Positions 1-7,715 of a stretch of 64,000 nt of DNA are shown in pieces. How positions within the stretch are numbered: position 1 is the first letter of the stretch; every line of letters starts with the position of its first letter. This DNA comes from Planotetraspora kaengkrachanensis. GTDB lineage: Bacteria > Actinomycetota > Actinomycetes > Streptosporangiales > Streptosporangiaceae. The notes beneath the pieces were generated by a model. That model worked only from the letters and a program-made list of their open reading frames with translations, made no database searches and was not told the origin of the DNA. The stretch spans positions 1 through 64,000 of the forward strand of contig NZ_BONV01000021.1 of assembly GCF_016862895.1 (NCBI RefSeq), written 5' to 3'. A program made the translations under genes and the position numbers.

Positions 1-275
1 TTGTTGGTGAGGTTGGTCTGCCCGCTGCCGTCGGCGTTCATCACATAGATCTCGTCGTTGCCGTCCCGCACGCTGGTGAAGGCGATCTTGCCGTTGCCGC
101 CGGGGACCACCGCTCCGGCCGGCACCACCGCCACGCCCATGGCCGTCATGGCAGCCGCAACCACGGCCATCACCGCCCGGCCGACGACCCGCTTCGCGAT
201 GCCCCTCCGCGGTTTCTGTGCACCCGCCACCTGCTCGATGGCGATCCCTGCCACAGCCATGGTCTGTGTATTCAT
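1..275 (-). CDS. Secreted TolB/PD40-like beta-propeller protein, N-terminal part (truncated by window edge)
   Basis: Reading leftward from an ATG at 275 gives about 91 residues before the window ends. The start has basic residues (QKPRRG) followed by a hydrophobic Ala/Val/Met-rich segment ending near PAGA, as in a Sec signal peptide. The mature part then begins GNGKIAFTSVRDGNDEIYVM, followed by NADGSGQTNLT, the signature of WD40-like PD40 repeats found in TolB-type propellers. A second in-frame ATG lies at 260. The function of such secreted propellers in actinobacteria is mostly unknown, and binding or scaffolding is inferred only from the fold. The rest of the gene lies outside the window. 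Confidence 0.7.
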   Translation of the reverse strand, partial: MNTQTMAVAGIAIEQVAGAQKPRRGIAKRVVGRAVMAVVAAAMTAMGVAVVPAGAVVPGGNGKIAFTSVRDGNDEIYVMNADGSGQTNLTN

Positions 276-534
276 CGCCTGCCCCCTTACGTGCCCCGCC
301 ACGGCTGTCCGCGTGTATGGACGTGCCAGAAATCCTGCGTAAGGGGGTGATCCACAGGACAGTTGTCGAATGTCACAGGAGTGACATATGGGGGGCCGGT
401 GACCAGGGTAAATGCTGGCGCAATGGAGATCGGGGAAGCTGGCGACTCGAATTCCTGTACAAGCACCATGGCGGGACTGAGCCGACGTGTTCAGGACGGC
501 CCCGTGTCAGCGGTCTCGCTGACCTTTTCGCTGA

Positions 535-751
535 CTCAGCACACCGGGTAGCCGAGACGCGGTCTATCGAGCACGTAGCGCCGAAGCCCACGTGGGGCAC
601 GACGAGGACGTCGCCGTCTGGGCCGGGGAGCACAGTGGCGACGTCAGTCAGCGCTGGGAGGGATCACCAAGCGGGGGCTCATCCTCTCCCCTGCCGACCA
701 GGACGGGATCGCCACTGCCGTGTACCGCCTGGCGGAAGGCGGCCTGGGATG
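535..751 (+). pseudogene. Frameshifted gene remnant
   Basis: From about 535 a plus-strand frame reads protein-like sequence (HVGHDEDVAVWAGEHSGD then VSQRWEG) until about 652. Restoring one G near 660 would continue it as ITKRGLILSPADQDGIATAV, ending at a TGA at 749-751. No start codon or ribosome site is visible, so this looks like the 3' end of a decayed gene carrying a one-base deletion. I do not recognise the family. The neighbouring tRNA scar and disrupted gene suggest this whole 2.6 kb was rearranged. Confidence 0.35.
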
Positions 752-763
752 ACGCGGACTGCG

Positions 764-1801
764 TCACATGATCAGCTCGAGGATGCGGGCGGTCTCGGCC
801 GCTCCCGCCAGTTGCGTGATCGGGTATCGGTAGAGCAGCACGTCGGCCAAAACGCCGAACCGGCTGTCGTGGGGGAGCTCGACTGTCCACCGGTCCAGCG
901 CCGACCACAGCTCCTGCCTGGACAGCTCCGGCCACCTGTCCTGGAACACCTCCCACAGCGGCCCCCTGACGTTGGGATCATGGAAGATCTGATGGACGCG
1001 GGCCAGCCACTCGAGCAGTTGGGACGAGGGGAGCTGAGGGAGGATGTCGGCCATGCCGGAGGTCCGTAGCAGCTCGGTCTCCCAGACGGCGTCCCCGATC
1101 AGCTCGTAGGCTCGCTCGTACTCCCCGTGCCAAGCCAGGGTGACGCCGATGGCCGTCTCGAAGGCCGTGCGGGTGCTCTCCGACTTGATACCGGGCTTGC
1201 CGCGCCTGAGCGCGAGAAGCGCGTCGAGCTCGGCGACGGTCAAGATCGGCGTCAGCGCGAGCACGTCGTGCGCCCAGTCATCCAGTCGCAGGTGCCCATC
1301 GTCGTAGAAGCGGTGCAGGCGCGGTACTCCCTCCAAGTAGCCGCCGTCGAATAGCAGCGGCCGGACCTCCTCGGCTACTTCGGGTGCGAGCACGCGCACG
1401 AACGACGGGGTCCAGTCGCCGATGCCGCGAACCAGCCAGGCGCAACCATCGGGGAAGCCGTCCCAGGGCACCTTAGTGGGCGTGCTGGCCTTAAGCGCGC
1501 GCAACCTGGCGACGATCTCGCCGGTCAGCTCGGGCGGTCCGGCGGCAAGCACGGTCAGCGCCTCCCACGGGTCGGCCTGCGCGTCGGCCAGGCGGAGCAC
1601 CTCGGCGGGGCCGCGGGTGCGGAGCGCGGCGAACTCCTCGTCGGGCGCGGCCCAGTCGTACTCGCCCTCGACTACACCAACTACACGCCTAAGGCGCCGG
1701 CACAGACCCTCCGGGCCTACAACCTCAGCATCCTCCGCAAGATCCTCAACCATCCAGCCTGACCGGACGCTCGCGGCTCTCCTGCCCACCGCAATCAGCA
1801 C
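764..1801 (-). CDS. Hypothetical protein, probably with a disrupted 5' end
   Basis: A 345-residue ORF with normal actinobacterial codon use from about 1660 down to its TGA at 764-766. It is soluble, rich in Leu, Asp and Trp, and lacks signal or membrane segments. I do not recognise the family. The first 45 or so residues are suspect: the same DNA (1661-1762) reads better on the plus strand as an unrelated peptide tail, so the native N-terminus was probably lost at a junction near 1660. The present start is GTG at 1801, preceded by a modest AAAGGGCG. An alternative ATG lies at 1753. It may be a chimera that is no longer functional. Confidence 0.45.
   Translation of the reverse strand: MLIAVGRRAASVRSGWMVEDLAEDAEVVGPEGLCRRLRRVVGVVEGEYDWAAPDEEFAALRTRGPAEVLRLADAQADPWEALTVLAAGPPELTGEIVARLRALKASTPTKVPWDGFPDGCAWLVRGIGDWTPSFVRVLAPEVAEEVRPLLFDGGYLEGVPRLHRFYDDGHLRLDDWAHDVLALTPILTVAELDALLALRRGKPGIKSESTRTAFETAIGVTLAWHGEYERAYELIGDAVWETELLRTSGMADILPQLPSSQLLEWLARVHQIFHDPNVRGPLWEVFQDRWPELSRQELWSALDRWTVELPHDSRFGVLADVLLYRYPITQLAGAAETARILELIM
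1661..1762 (+). pseudogene. Short protein-like tail fragment, possible mobile-element remnant
   Basis: The plus strand reads LALDYTNYTPKAP, then AQTLRAYNLSILRKILNHPA and a TGA at 1760-1762. The composition resembles a genuine protein C-terminus and is unlike a random shadow of the opposite ORF. Upstream of about 1655 the frame is the antisense of the hypothetical gene, so this is a fragment joined at a breakpoint. A transposase origin is possible, but no family signature is visible. Confidence 0.3.
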
Positions 1802-1977
1802 CGCCCTTTACGTTGTAGATTCGCAATACTGAGCCTCTGACCCGGAAGCTCATTTGAACATGTGCGCTTCCAGCGCACCGCAGAGCGCGAATCGCCTGGT
1901 CGCGTCCGGCATTGAGGAGTAGCGGTCAGAACGGTCCGGCAGGCTCCGGCTCACGGTCAGACGACGGTCAGACAAGC

Positions 1978-2011
1978 AAAAAGCCTGACCATCTGTAAGA
2001 TGATCAGGCTT
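1978..2011 (-). terminator. Rho-independent terminator of the tRNA-Pro remnant
   Basis: A 14-bp stem (AAGCCTGACCATCT pairing with AGATGATCAGGCTT, one mismatch) with a 3-base loop, followed on the minus strand by a run of five T. It lies 20 bases past the 3' end of the truncated tRNA-Pro and is presumably its original terminator. Confidence 0.75.
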
Positions 2012-2030
2012 CCGACCTGCCGAAACAGAG

Positions 2031-2073
2031 TCGGGACGACAGGATTTGAACCTGCGACCCCTTGACCCCCAGA
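2031..2073 (-). pseudogene. 3' half of tRNA-Pro(GGG), probable integration scar
   Basis: The minus strand carries the anticodon loop CTGGGGG, the 3' anticodon stem TCAAG, a T-arm with loop TTCAAAT, and the acceptor 3' strand CGTCCCG plus discriminator A. The D-arm and 5' acceptor are missing; beyond the anticodon loop the sequence is unrelated. A tRNA fragment running exactly from the anticodon loop to the 3' end, followed by its own terminator, is what a tyrosine-recombinase element leaves when it integrates in a tRNA gene. The intact partner tRNA is not in the window. Confidence 0.65.
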
Positions 2074-2591
2074 GTGGGGCACTTGGTTCAAATGCTCACT
2101 ACCGGCGAGAGTGCCGCAGCTTGAGCCATGCCGCGCCCTCGCGAACGCGGCGGTTCACGACAGCGACGCGTCCACAATCTCCCGCGGCAAGAAGGCTCAC
2201 GGGCGGCGCGGTTGTCATGCTGCCCGCGACCCCTGAAGCGGGCAATGACTGGGTCCATTGGACGCCTATCCGTATGAGCAGCCACACGTCAGGACTCCAG
2301 AGGATAGTCGCAGATTGATCACATAAAGTGACGGCTCGATCACCATGCCCCACCTCGCCCTGTATGTGTGCAATCAGCGCGATGGGCCAAATGCGCTGTT
2401 CCCCTGCGCCACCACCCGTCGGGACAGTGGTCCGGCCACCCTGATAGCCGTACGTCTTGGGCGTGCTCGCGATTCCGATCGAACGCCGCGGGGGCCCGGC
2501 TCCCCCAACCACGTGCCAGAGAAGGCGACTCGCTGATGATCCGAGACGGCGAGTGACGGTCGATCCGGGGGTCAGATCGGGGTCAGACGAT
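2074..2591. other. Non-coding stretch with no convincing gene
   Basis: About 520 bases between the tRNA-Pro scar and the tRNA-Val terminator. ORFs here (for example minus 2099-2512) have no ribosome site and an amino acid mix unlike real proteins. Its right end carries two GGTCAGA repeats 11 bases apart (2570-2576 and 2581-2587). It could be debris of an excised or deleted element. Confidence 0.5.
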
Positions 2592-2624
2592 CAAAAAGCC
2601 GGACTCCCCTAGGAGGGGTCCGGC
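2592..2624 (-). terminator. Terminator of tRNA-Val(CAC)
   Basis: GC-rich hairpin (GCCGGACTCCCCT against AGGGGTCCGGC) with a run of five T on the minus strand, located just past the 3' end of the tRNA-Val gene. Confidence 0.75.
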
Positions 2625-2642
2625 CTCTGAACTGCGGAAACG

Positions 2643-2717
2643 TGGTGGGCGATACTGGGATCGAACCAGTGACCTCTTCGGTGTGAACGAAGCGCTCTCC
2701 CGCTGAGCTAATCGCCC
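2643..2717 (-). tRNA. tRNA-Val(CAC)
   Basis: Full cloverleaf on the minus strand: acceptor GGGCGAT/ATCGCCC, D-arm TAGCTCAGCGGGAGAGC, anticodon stem CTTCG with loop TTCACAC (anticodon CAC), T-arm CACTGGTTCGATCCCAGT, discriminator A and an encoded CCA. It differs from the window's three tRNA-Val(GAC) genes mainly in the anticodon arm. Confidence 0.95.
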
Positions 2718-3163
2718 GGGATGGCCGGCTCCTCGCGGTGCCGACGGGGAAAACCATACCGCAACCTACGGGGTGGTGGCGAAAAGCAGGCCGAGCCGAC
2801 CCGAGCGTCCGATGTTCACCAAAGGCGCCGAAAGGTTCCCTGGAGAGTCCACGGCGTGACGGTGTGGTGTCATAGCATCGTGCTCGACCGATACGCACTA
2901 CGTAAGATCCTTTGCCCACAATGGCTCCGCCAGGAAGAGTTCAAGGACAGGTAAAGCCCGAGAAAAGATGCGCCCGATGGTGATGTTTGCGCAGGTAGGT
3001 GACCGAATGTCGACCTGTGATCTGCGTTACAGAAGGGCCCGGAGGCGGAATCTTTCTTACGGGTCTCCTCGTTCGCCTCGGTAGCGAGAACGCGAACGAA
3101 ACCCGACAGAGCAGTGATAGCCCCTATATATGGGGACCCGACGACGAAAAGGTTTGGCTGACG
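2718..3163. other. Intergenic region upstream of ssgB
   Basis: About 445 bases without a supported gene. It is less GC-rich than the flanks and must hold the promoters of the divergent tRNA-Val and ssgB. The only distinct element I see is the CCCC-TATATAT-GGGG motif at 3121-3135. Confidence 0.5.
3121..3135. promoter_or_regulatory. Possible regulatory motif upstream of ssgB
   Basis: CCCC, TATATAT, GGGG: GC arms around a seven-base A/T core, standing out in a GC-rich genome and centred about 36 bases before the ssgB ATG. It could be a promoter -10 region within an operator. The binding factor is unknown. Confidence 0.3.
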
Positions 3164-3580
3164 ATGCACAGCACCACCGTCTCTGCCGAGCTAGGCCTTC
3201 GGCTTGTGGTCCCCGACCGAGCTACCGTCCCTCTCCTCGCCGGACTGAGTTACACCGCCGAGGACCCCTACGCCATCCGGATGGCGTTCCACGTGGGCAA
3301 CGACGAGCCCGTGGAGTGGATCTTCGCCCGTGAGCTGCTGACCGTCGGCATCGTCCGGCGCGTCGGCGACGGCGACGTTCAGGTCTGGCCGGCCCGCGCC
3401 GACGGCGAGCGAACACTCAACATCAGTCTCACGTCCCCCTTCGGCCAGGCCCTCTTCGAGGTTCCGCTGGCCCCGCTCACCGAATTCCTCCATCGCACCT
3501 ACGAGCTCGTCCCCGCCGGTCGGGAGACCGACTTCATGGATCTCGACGAAGAGCTCATCAACATGCTCTGGAGCTCCTGA
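3164..3580 (+). CDS. ssgB: SsgB-family sporulation/cell division protein
   Basis: A 138-residue protein from the ATG at 3164, the usual length of SsgA-like proteins. Recognisable family features are the N-terminal TTVSAELGLRLVVPDRATVP, then DPYAIRMAFHVG, VEWIFARELL near residue 55, VQVWPAR near residue 77, and a C-terminal acidic end with DFMDLDEELI. SsgB marks septum sites on aerial hyphae and recruits FtsZ in sporulating actinomycetes. Among SsgA-like proteins SsgB is the most widespread, so I assign that name, but another paralogue is possible. An upstream extension to 2999 is open but has no family similarity. The gene is isolated between a tRNA and an oppositely oriented lipoprotein gene. 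Confidence 0.85.
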   Translation: MHSTTVSAELGLRLVVPDRATVPLLAGLSYTAEDPYAIRMAFHVGNDEPVEWIFARELLTVGIVRRVGDGDVQVWPARADGERTLNISLTSPFGQALFEVPLAPLTEFLHRTYELVPAGRETDFMDLDEELINMLWSS

Positions 3581-3617
3581 CCAATCCGGCGATCCCCGCC
3601 GAACTTCGCACAGGCTC

Positions 3618-4277
3618 CTAGTCCGCTTGGATCTTCCGCATACGGGCGATCTCGATCTGCTGGCCGGACATCACGTCCTGTGCCATCTTCCGCATCGCCC
3701 GGTCCTGGCCCTTGCCCAGTTCCTCCCCTGCCATCGTGATCGCGCCCTCGTGGTGCCTGATCATCAGGCGGAGGAACATGTCGTCGAAGGCCGCGCCCCT
3801 CACCGTCCGCAGGCGGTTCATCTCCTGCAGCGTGGCCATGCCGTAGCCGCCCCCGTCATGATCATGTCCGTCCGGGGCCGCGCGGCCGAGCGACTCGAGC
3901 CAGGACGTCATGACGGCGATCTCCGGTCCCTGTCCTGATTCGATTCGCCGTGCGATGGCCCTGACGAGCGGCTCGGTGGTCCGGTCCGGCGCCAGCGCCG
4001 CCATCTCCAGCGCCTGCCGGTGGTGCGGGATCATCATCTCGGCGAAGCGGACGTCGGCGGCGGCCGCCCTGGCCTCCGACTCTCCGATCCGCTCCCCCGG
4101 CTCAGCCGTACGGCCGGGCTCTCCCGGGCCGCCGGGGACGACGACCGGCACCTGTGAGCCGGCGACCAGCGGGGTCTCCTGATCGGCCGGAGAGCAGCCG
4201 GCGAGCCCGACCCCCGATATCAGCGCAAGCGTTATCAAAGCTCCGCACGCCACCCGGCTCCCCAACATAGGTTCCAT
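3618..4277 (-). CDS. DUF305 lipoprotein
   Basis: A 219-residue protein from ATG 4277 (a second ATG at 4268). The N-terminus has a hydrophobic segment and lipobox LAGC, predicting a lipid-anchored extracytoplasmic protein. Two DUF305 modules follow: FAEMMIPHHRQALEMA near residue 95 and DMFLRLMIRHHEGAITMA near residue 170, each with the paired His of this ferritin-like four-helix family. DUF305 proteins are often linked to copper or other metal handling, but the substrate is not shown here. It is divergent from the LVIVD lipoprotein gene with only 31 bases between starts, so the two share a promoter region and probably a process. The ORF stays open upstream but only antisense to the neighbour. 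Confidence 0.85.
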   Translation of the reverse strand: MEPMLGSRVACGALITLALISGVGLAGCSPADQETPLVAGSQVPVVVPGGPGEPGRTAEPGERIGESEARAAAADVRFAEMMIPHHRQALEMAALAPDRTTEPLVRAIARRIESGQGPEIAVMTSWLESLGRAAPDGHDHDGGGYGMATLQEMNRLRTVRGAAFDDMFLRLMIRHHEGAITMAGEELGKGQDRAMRKMAQDVMSGQQIEIARMRKIQAD

Positions 4278-4308
4278 ACTGAACCAATTCACATAAGTAG
4301 GGGCCACC

Positions 4309-5745
4309 GTGAAACGACCGATCGCCGCGGCCGTTCTGGCCGCCGTCCTCATACCCGCGGCCGCGTGCACGACGGCCGAATCCCCGTCGCCGACCCGGTC
4401 CGCGTCGTCGGCGAGCCCGACGGCCACGGGCACGCCCGCGGCCACGACGGCGTCCGAACTCGGTGAGGACGAGATCGGGCACAGCCCCAACATGAAGGTG
4501 ATCGCCAACGTGCCCCTGCAGGCGCCCTTCAACGGCCCGGAGGCCTGGGGAACCGACCTGGCATTCCAGGGGAACTACGCCTTCGTCGGCAACTACGAGG
4601 GCTTCACCGTCCACGACATCGGCGATCCCACGCACCCCAAGGCGGTGGCCCAGGTCGAGTGCCCGGGCGGTCAGAACGACATCTCCGTCTCCGGCGATCT
4701 GCTGTTCCTGTCGATCGACGACCCGCGATCGGACGACACCTGTGCGAGTACGCCTGCCGACCCCTTCAGCGACCCGGAATGGGAGGGCATCCGGATCTTC
4801 GACATCTCGGACAAGACCCATCCCAGGTACGTCTCCGCCGTCCAGACCGAATGCGGGTCGCACACCCACACGATCGTCCCCGGGAAGGACTCGGGCACGC
4901 TGTACCTCTACGTGTCCTCCCCCGGGCCCATCCCGGGCTCGAAGGGCTGCCCGGCGCCGCACGAGAACATCTCCATCGTCGAGGTCCCGGTGGAGGAGCC
5001 CGCGAGGGCACGGGTCGTCGCCAAGCCCGAGATCCTCAAAGAGCGCGTGATCGACGAGAACGCGGACTTCCCGTCGGCGGGGTGCCACGACATCACGGCC
5101 TACCCGGAGAAGGGCCTGGCGGCCGGCGCGTGCTTCGGCGACGGCATCCTGATGGACGTCTCCGACCCGGTGAAGCCGCGCCTGCTTCAGTTGGTGAGCG
5201 ACAGGGAGAACTTCTCCATCTGGCACTCGGCGACGTTCAACGAAGCGGGGACCAAGGTGGTCTTCGGTGACGAACTCGGCGGCGGGCTGGCCGCCACGTG
5301 CGGCGCGTCAGGAGAGCCGACCAAGGGGGCGGACGCGGTCTACGACATCACGCCCGGCCACGAGCTCGTACGGCGCGGCTACTTCAAGATCCCCCGGATC
5401 CAGACCCCGGAGGAGAACTGCGTAGCCCACAACGGGTCGCTCATCCCGGTCCCAGGCCGGGACGTGATGGTCCAGGCCTGGTACATGGGCGGCGTCTCGG
5501 TCGTCGACTTCACCGACTCGAACGCCCCGAAGGAGATCGCCTACTTCGAGCGCGGGCCGCTGAGGCCCGGCCTCCAGCTCGGCGGCTCCTGGTCGGCGTA
5601 CTACTACAACGGCTACATCTACTCGAGCGACATCACCAAAGGCCTCGACGTCCTGCGCGTCGACGACCCCGTCACCGACCCCGCGAAGTCGGTCCGGATG
5701 ACGGAGCTCAACGCGCAGAGCCAGCGTTCGTACGGCGGAGCCTGA
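4309..5745 (+). CDS. LVIVD-repeat lipoprotein
   Basis: A 478-residue protein starting at GTG 4309. The signal segment ends in lipobox PAAAC, followed by a Ser/Thr/Pro/Ala linker. The body is a beta-propeller-like repeat protein with recurrent units such as GFTVHDIGDPTHPKAVAQVE, IRIFDISDKTHPRYV, GILMDVSDPVKPRLLQLV and VSVVDFTDSNAPKEIAYFE, which are LVIVD repeats. HTH and HDI clusters (SHTHTIVPG, CHDITAYP, IWHSATF, CVAHNGSL) may bind metal. The function of the family is unknown. It is divergent from a DUF305 gene, a pairing that suggests both act outside the membrane on a metal or redox task (inference). Confidence 0.85.
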   Translation: MKRPIAAAVLAAVLIPAAACTTAESPSPTRSASSASPTATGTPAATTASELGEDEIGHSPNMKVIANVPLQAPFNGPEAWGTDLAFQGNYAFVGNYEGFTVHDIGDPTHPKAVAQVECPGGQNDISVSGDLLFLSIDDPRSDDTCASTPADPFSDPEWEGIRIFDISDKTHPRYVSAVQTECGSHTHTIVPGKDSGTLYLYVSSPGPIPGSKGCPAPHENISIVEVPVEEPARARVVAKPEILKERVIDENADFPSAGCHDITAYPEKGLAAGACFGDGILMDVSDPVKPRLLQLVSDRENFSIWHSATFNEAGTKVVFGDELGGGLAATCGASGEPTKGADAVYDITPGHELVRRGYFKIPRIQTPEENCVAHNGSLIPVPGRDVMVQAWYMGGVSVVDFTDSNAPKEIAYFERGPLRPGLQLGGSWSAYYYNGYIYSSDITKGLDVLRVDDPVTDPAKSVRMTELNAQSQRSYGGA

Positions 5746-5747
5746 CC

Positions 5748-5792
5748 GAGCGGGACCCGGCCGAGCGGGACCCGGCCGAGCGGGACCCGGCC
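5748..5792 (+). repeat. 15-bp tandem repeat, three copies
   Basis: GAGCGGGACCCGGCC is repeated three times perfectly, immediately after the stop of the LVIVD gene; a degenerate fourth unit follows. In one frame it would read ERDPA repeats. It lies between convergent genes. Confidence 0.9.
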
Positions 5793-5835
5793 GAGCTCAA
5801 CCCGCTTGAGCGGAGCCTGACCCGAGGGGCCTGCC

Positions 5836-6666
5836 TCACGGGTCGACGTCGGCTGCCGACCGCTCGGCGAACGCCTTCATGGCCGCCAGCGTGATCGGGC
5901 CGGGCGCCTGCGGCAGCGCGGTGCCGTTCACGAGGTGGATCGGCTGGACGTCCCGCGTGGTGGAGGTGAGGAACGCCTCCTCGGCCTCGTACAGCGCCGA
6001 GATCGGCACGTCGGCCTCCTCGCCGCCGTACCACTCCAGCGCGAGCGCGCGGGTGACCCCGGCCAGGCAGCCGGAGTCCAGCGTCGGCGTGATCAGCCGT
6101 CCGCCGGTCACGATGAAGATGTTGCTCCCGGTGCCCTCGCACAGGTTGCCGGCGAGGTTCTCGAAGATCGCCTCGGCGCCGCCGCGCTCCTTGGCGTACG
6201 CGAGCGCCTTGGCGTTGTCGCCGTAGGACGTGCTCTTGACGCCCGCGAGCGCGCCGCGCTCGTTGCGGGGCCACGGCACGACGGTGACGTTCGCGGTCGC
6301 GGGGAACGGCTTCTGCTCGCCGACGATGACGATCACGCTCGGCCCGTCCGAGCCCCGGTCGGAGCCCAGCGGACCGGGCCCGCTCGTGTAGGTGATCCTG
6401 ATCCGCGCCAGCGGCCACTTCGGGGCGGCGGCGAGGCAGCGGCGGACGCCGTCGGCGATCGAGGCCAGGTCGGGCTCGGGGAGGTCCATGCGCTTGGCCG
6501 ACAGCGCCAGCCGGTCGAGGTGGCGCGTGAGCGCGAAGGCCTCGCCCTCGACGCTCTTGATCGTCTCGAAAACGCCGTCGCCGACCATGAGCCCGTGGTC
6601 GAACACCGAGACCACGGCCTTGCCGGGGTCCACGAGGTCCCCGTTCACCCAGATGGGTACAGCCAT
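5836..6666 (-). CDS. pabC: Class IV aminotransferase, probable aminodeoxychorismate lyase
   Basis: A 276-residue PLP enzyme of fold type IV. Visible are the N-terminal VFDHGLMVGDGVFET, the PLP lysine in AGVKSTSYGDN (Lys144), and the GTGSNIF phosphate-cup motif with Glu177. The gene lies directly after pabB on the same strand, so 4-amino-4-deoxychorismate lyase (releasing pyruvate and p-aminobenzoate for folate) is the best call. Branched-chain or D-amino acid aminotransferase is the alternative. ATG 6666 has GGAG six bases upstream; an in-frame ATG at 6678 is only two bases after the pabB stop. Confidence 0.8.
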   Translation of the reverse strand: MAVPIWVNGDLVDPGKAVVSVFDHGLMVGDGVFETIKSVEGEAFALTRHLDRLALSAKRMDLPEPDLASIADGVRRCLAAAPKWPLARIRITYTSGPGPLGSDRGSDGPSVIVIVGEQKPFPATANVTVVPWPRNERGALAGVKSTSYGDNAKALAYAKERGGAEAIFENLAGNLCEGTGSNIFIVTGGRLITPTLDSGCLAGVTRALALEWYGGEEADVPISALYEAEEAFLTSTTRDVQPIHLVNGTALPQAPGPITLAAMKAFAERSAADVDP

Positions 6667-6680
6667 CTCCAACTCCATCT

Positions 6681-7688
6681 CTATGCTTCCGGCCCGTTCC
6701 GTGACGCGAGTCCGATGAGCCGGGCGGCCTTGAGCTCGGTCTCGTTCCACTCCAGCCGAGGGTCGGAACCCCACGTGATGCCCGCCCCCGTGCCGAACCG
6801 GATCGTGTCGTGCTCGATCCAGAAGGTCCGGATGCCCACGGCCAGCACCCCTTCGCGCCGGTCGGCGTCGACCCAGCCCACCGCCCCACAGTATGGACCC
6901 CGGGGCTCGGGTTCGAGCTCGTTGATGATGCGCAGCGCCGAGGATTTCGGCGCTCCGGTCACCGAGCCGGGAGGGAAGGTCGCGGCGAACAGCTCGGGCC
7001 AGCCGATCCCGTCCGCCAGTCTCGCCCGCACCGTCGACACCAGGTGCACCAGCCCGGGGTGCTCCTCGATCTCGAAGAGTGAGGGCACCGACACCGAGCC
7101 TACCGTGGCCACCCGGCCGAGGTCGTTCCGCACGAGATCCACGATCATGAGGTTCTCGGGATAGTCCTTGTCCTGGAGGTCGTCCGCGGTCGCCCCGGTC
7201 CCCTTGATCGGCCGCGACTCGACCACGTCGCCGCGGCGCGACAGGAACAGTTCCGGCGAGGCGGACACGACCGCGAGTCCCGGGACGTCGATCACCGCGG
7301 CGTACGGTGCGGGGTTGCCCTCGGCCAGCCGTACGGCCAGGGCGAGCGGATCGGCGGGGCCGGGGAGCGGCGCCGAGAGCACCCGGCAGAGGTTCGCCTG
7401 GTAGACCTCGCCCTGCTCGATGTAGTCCCTGATCCTGCGGACGCCGTCCTCGTAGCCCGCCTGGTCGAGCGAGCTGTGCCAGGAGTCCCTGTCGGGCCCG
7501 CGCCAGGGCCGCGTCGCGGCCGGCAGCGGGGCGCGGCGCACGTCGTCGAACCGGGCGCACGTGACCTTGCCTTCGTAGGACACCACGACGGCCCACCAGC
7601 CGGAGCCGTCCAGCGCGGCCAGGTCGGTGGTCACGTCACGCAGTCCGGTGGCCAGATATCCGCCGATGTAAGCGAAGGCGTCGTACAC
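6681..7688 (-). CDS. pabB: Aminodeoxychorismate synthase component I
   Basis: A 335-residue chorismate-binding enzyme. The catalytic core shows EVYQANL, SRPIKGT (PIKGT at 160-164), ENLMIVDLVRNDLG, TFPPGSVTGAPK and GPYCGAVGW, all typical of PabB/TrpE. It is shorter than the usual 450 residues because the N-terminal TrpE-like domain is reduced. It converts chorismate and amide ammonia to 4-amino-4-deoxychorismate with a PabA glutaminase that is not encoded here. pabC follows almost immediately, and the LysR gene lies 27 bases upstream on the same strand. Confidence 0.88.
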   Translation of the reverse strand: MYDAFAYIGGYLATGLRDVTTDLAALDGSGWWAVVVSYEGKVTCARFDDVRRAPLPAATRPWRGPDRDSWHSSLDQAGYEDGVRRIRDYIEQGEVYQANLCRVLSAPLPGPADPLALAVRLAEGNPAPYAAVIDVPGLAVVSASPELFLSRRGDVVESRPIKGTGATADDLQDKDYPENLMIVDLVRNDLGRVATVGSVSVPSLFEIEEHPGLVHLVSTVRARLADGIGWPELFAATFPPGSVTGAPKSSALRIINELEPEPRGPYCGAVGWVDADRREGVLAVGIRTFWIEHDTIRFGTGAGITWGSDPRLEWNETELKAARLIGLASRNGPEA

Positions 7689-7715
7689 GGATCCATTCTC
7701 CCAATCAGCGGGATA

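Noticed and set aside
218-1069. Long plus-strand ORF of 283 residues
   Set aside because: Its composition is Arg/Gly/Pro-rich and it overlaps the better-supported minus-strand gene and remnant; no ribosome site.
2099-2512. 137-residue minus-strand ORF in the tRNA-flanked gap
   Set aside because: No ribosome site, no domain, and amino acid use unlike neighbouring proteins.
4102-5226. 374-residue minus-strand ORF
   Set aside because: It is antisense to the LVIVD lipoprotein gene and has the Arg/Gly/Val/Asp bias of a high-GC shadow frame.
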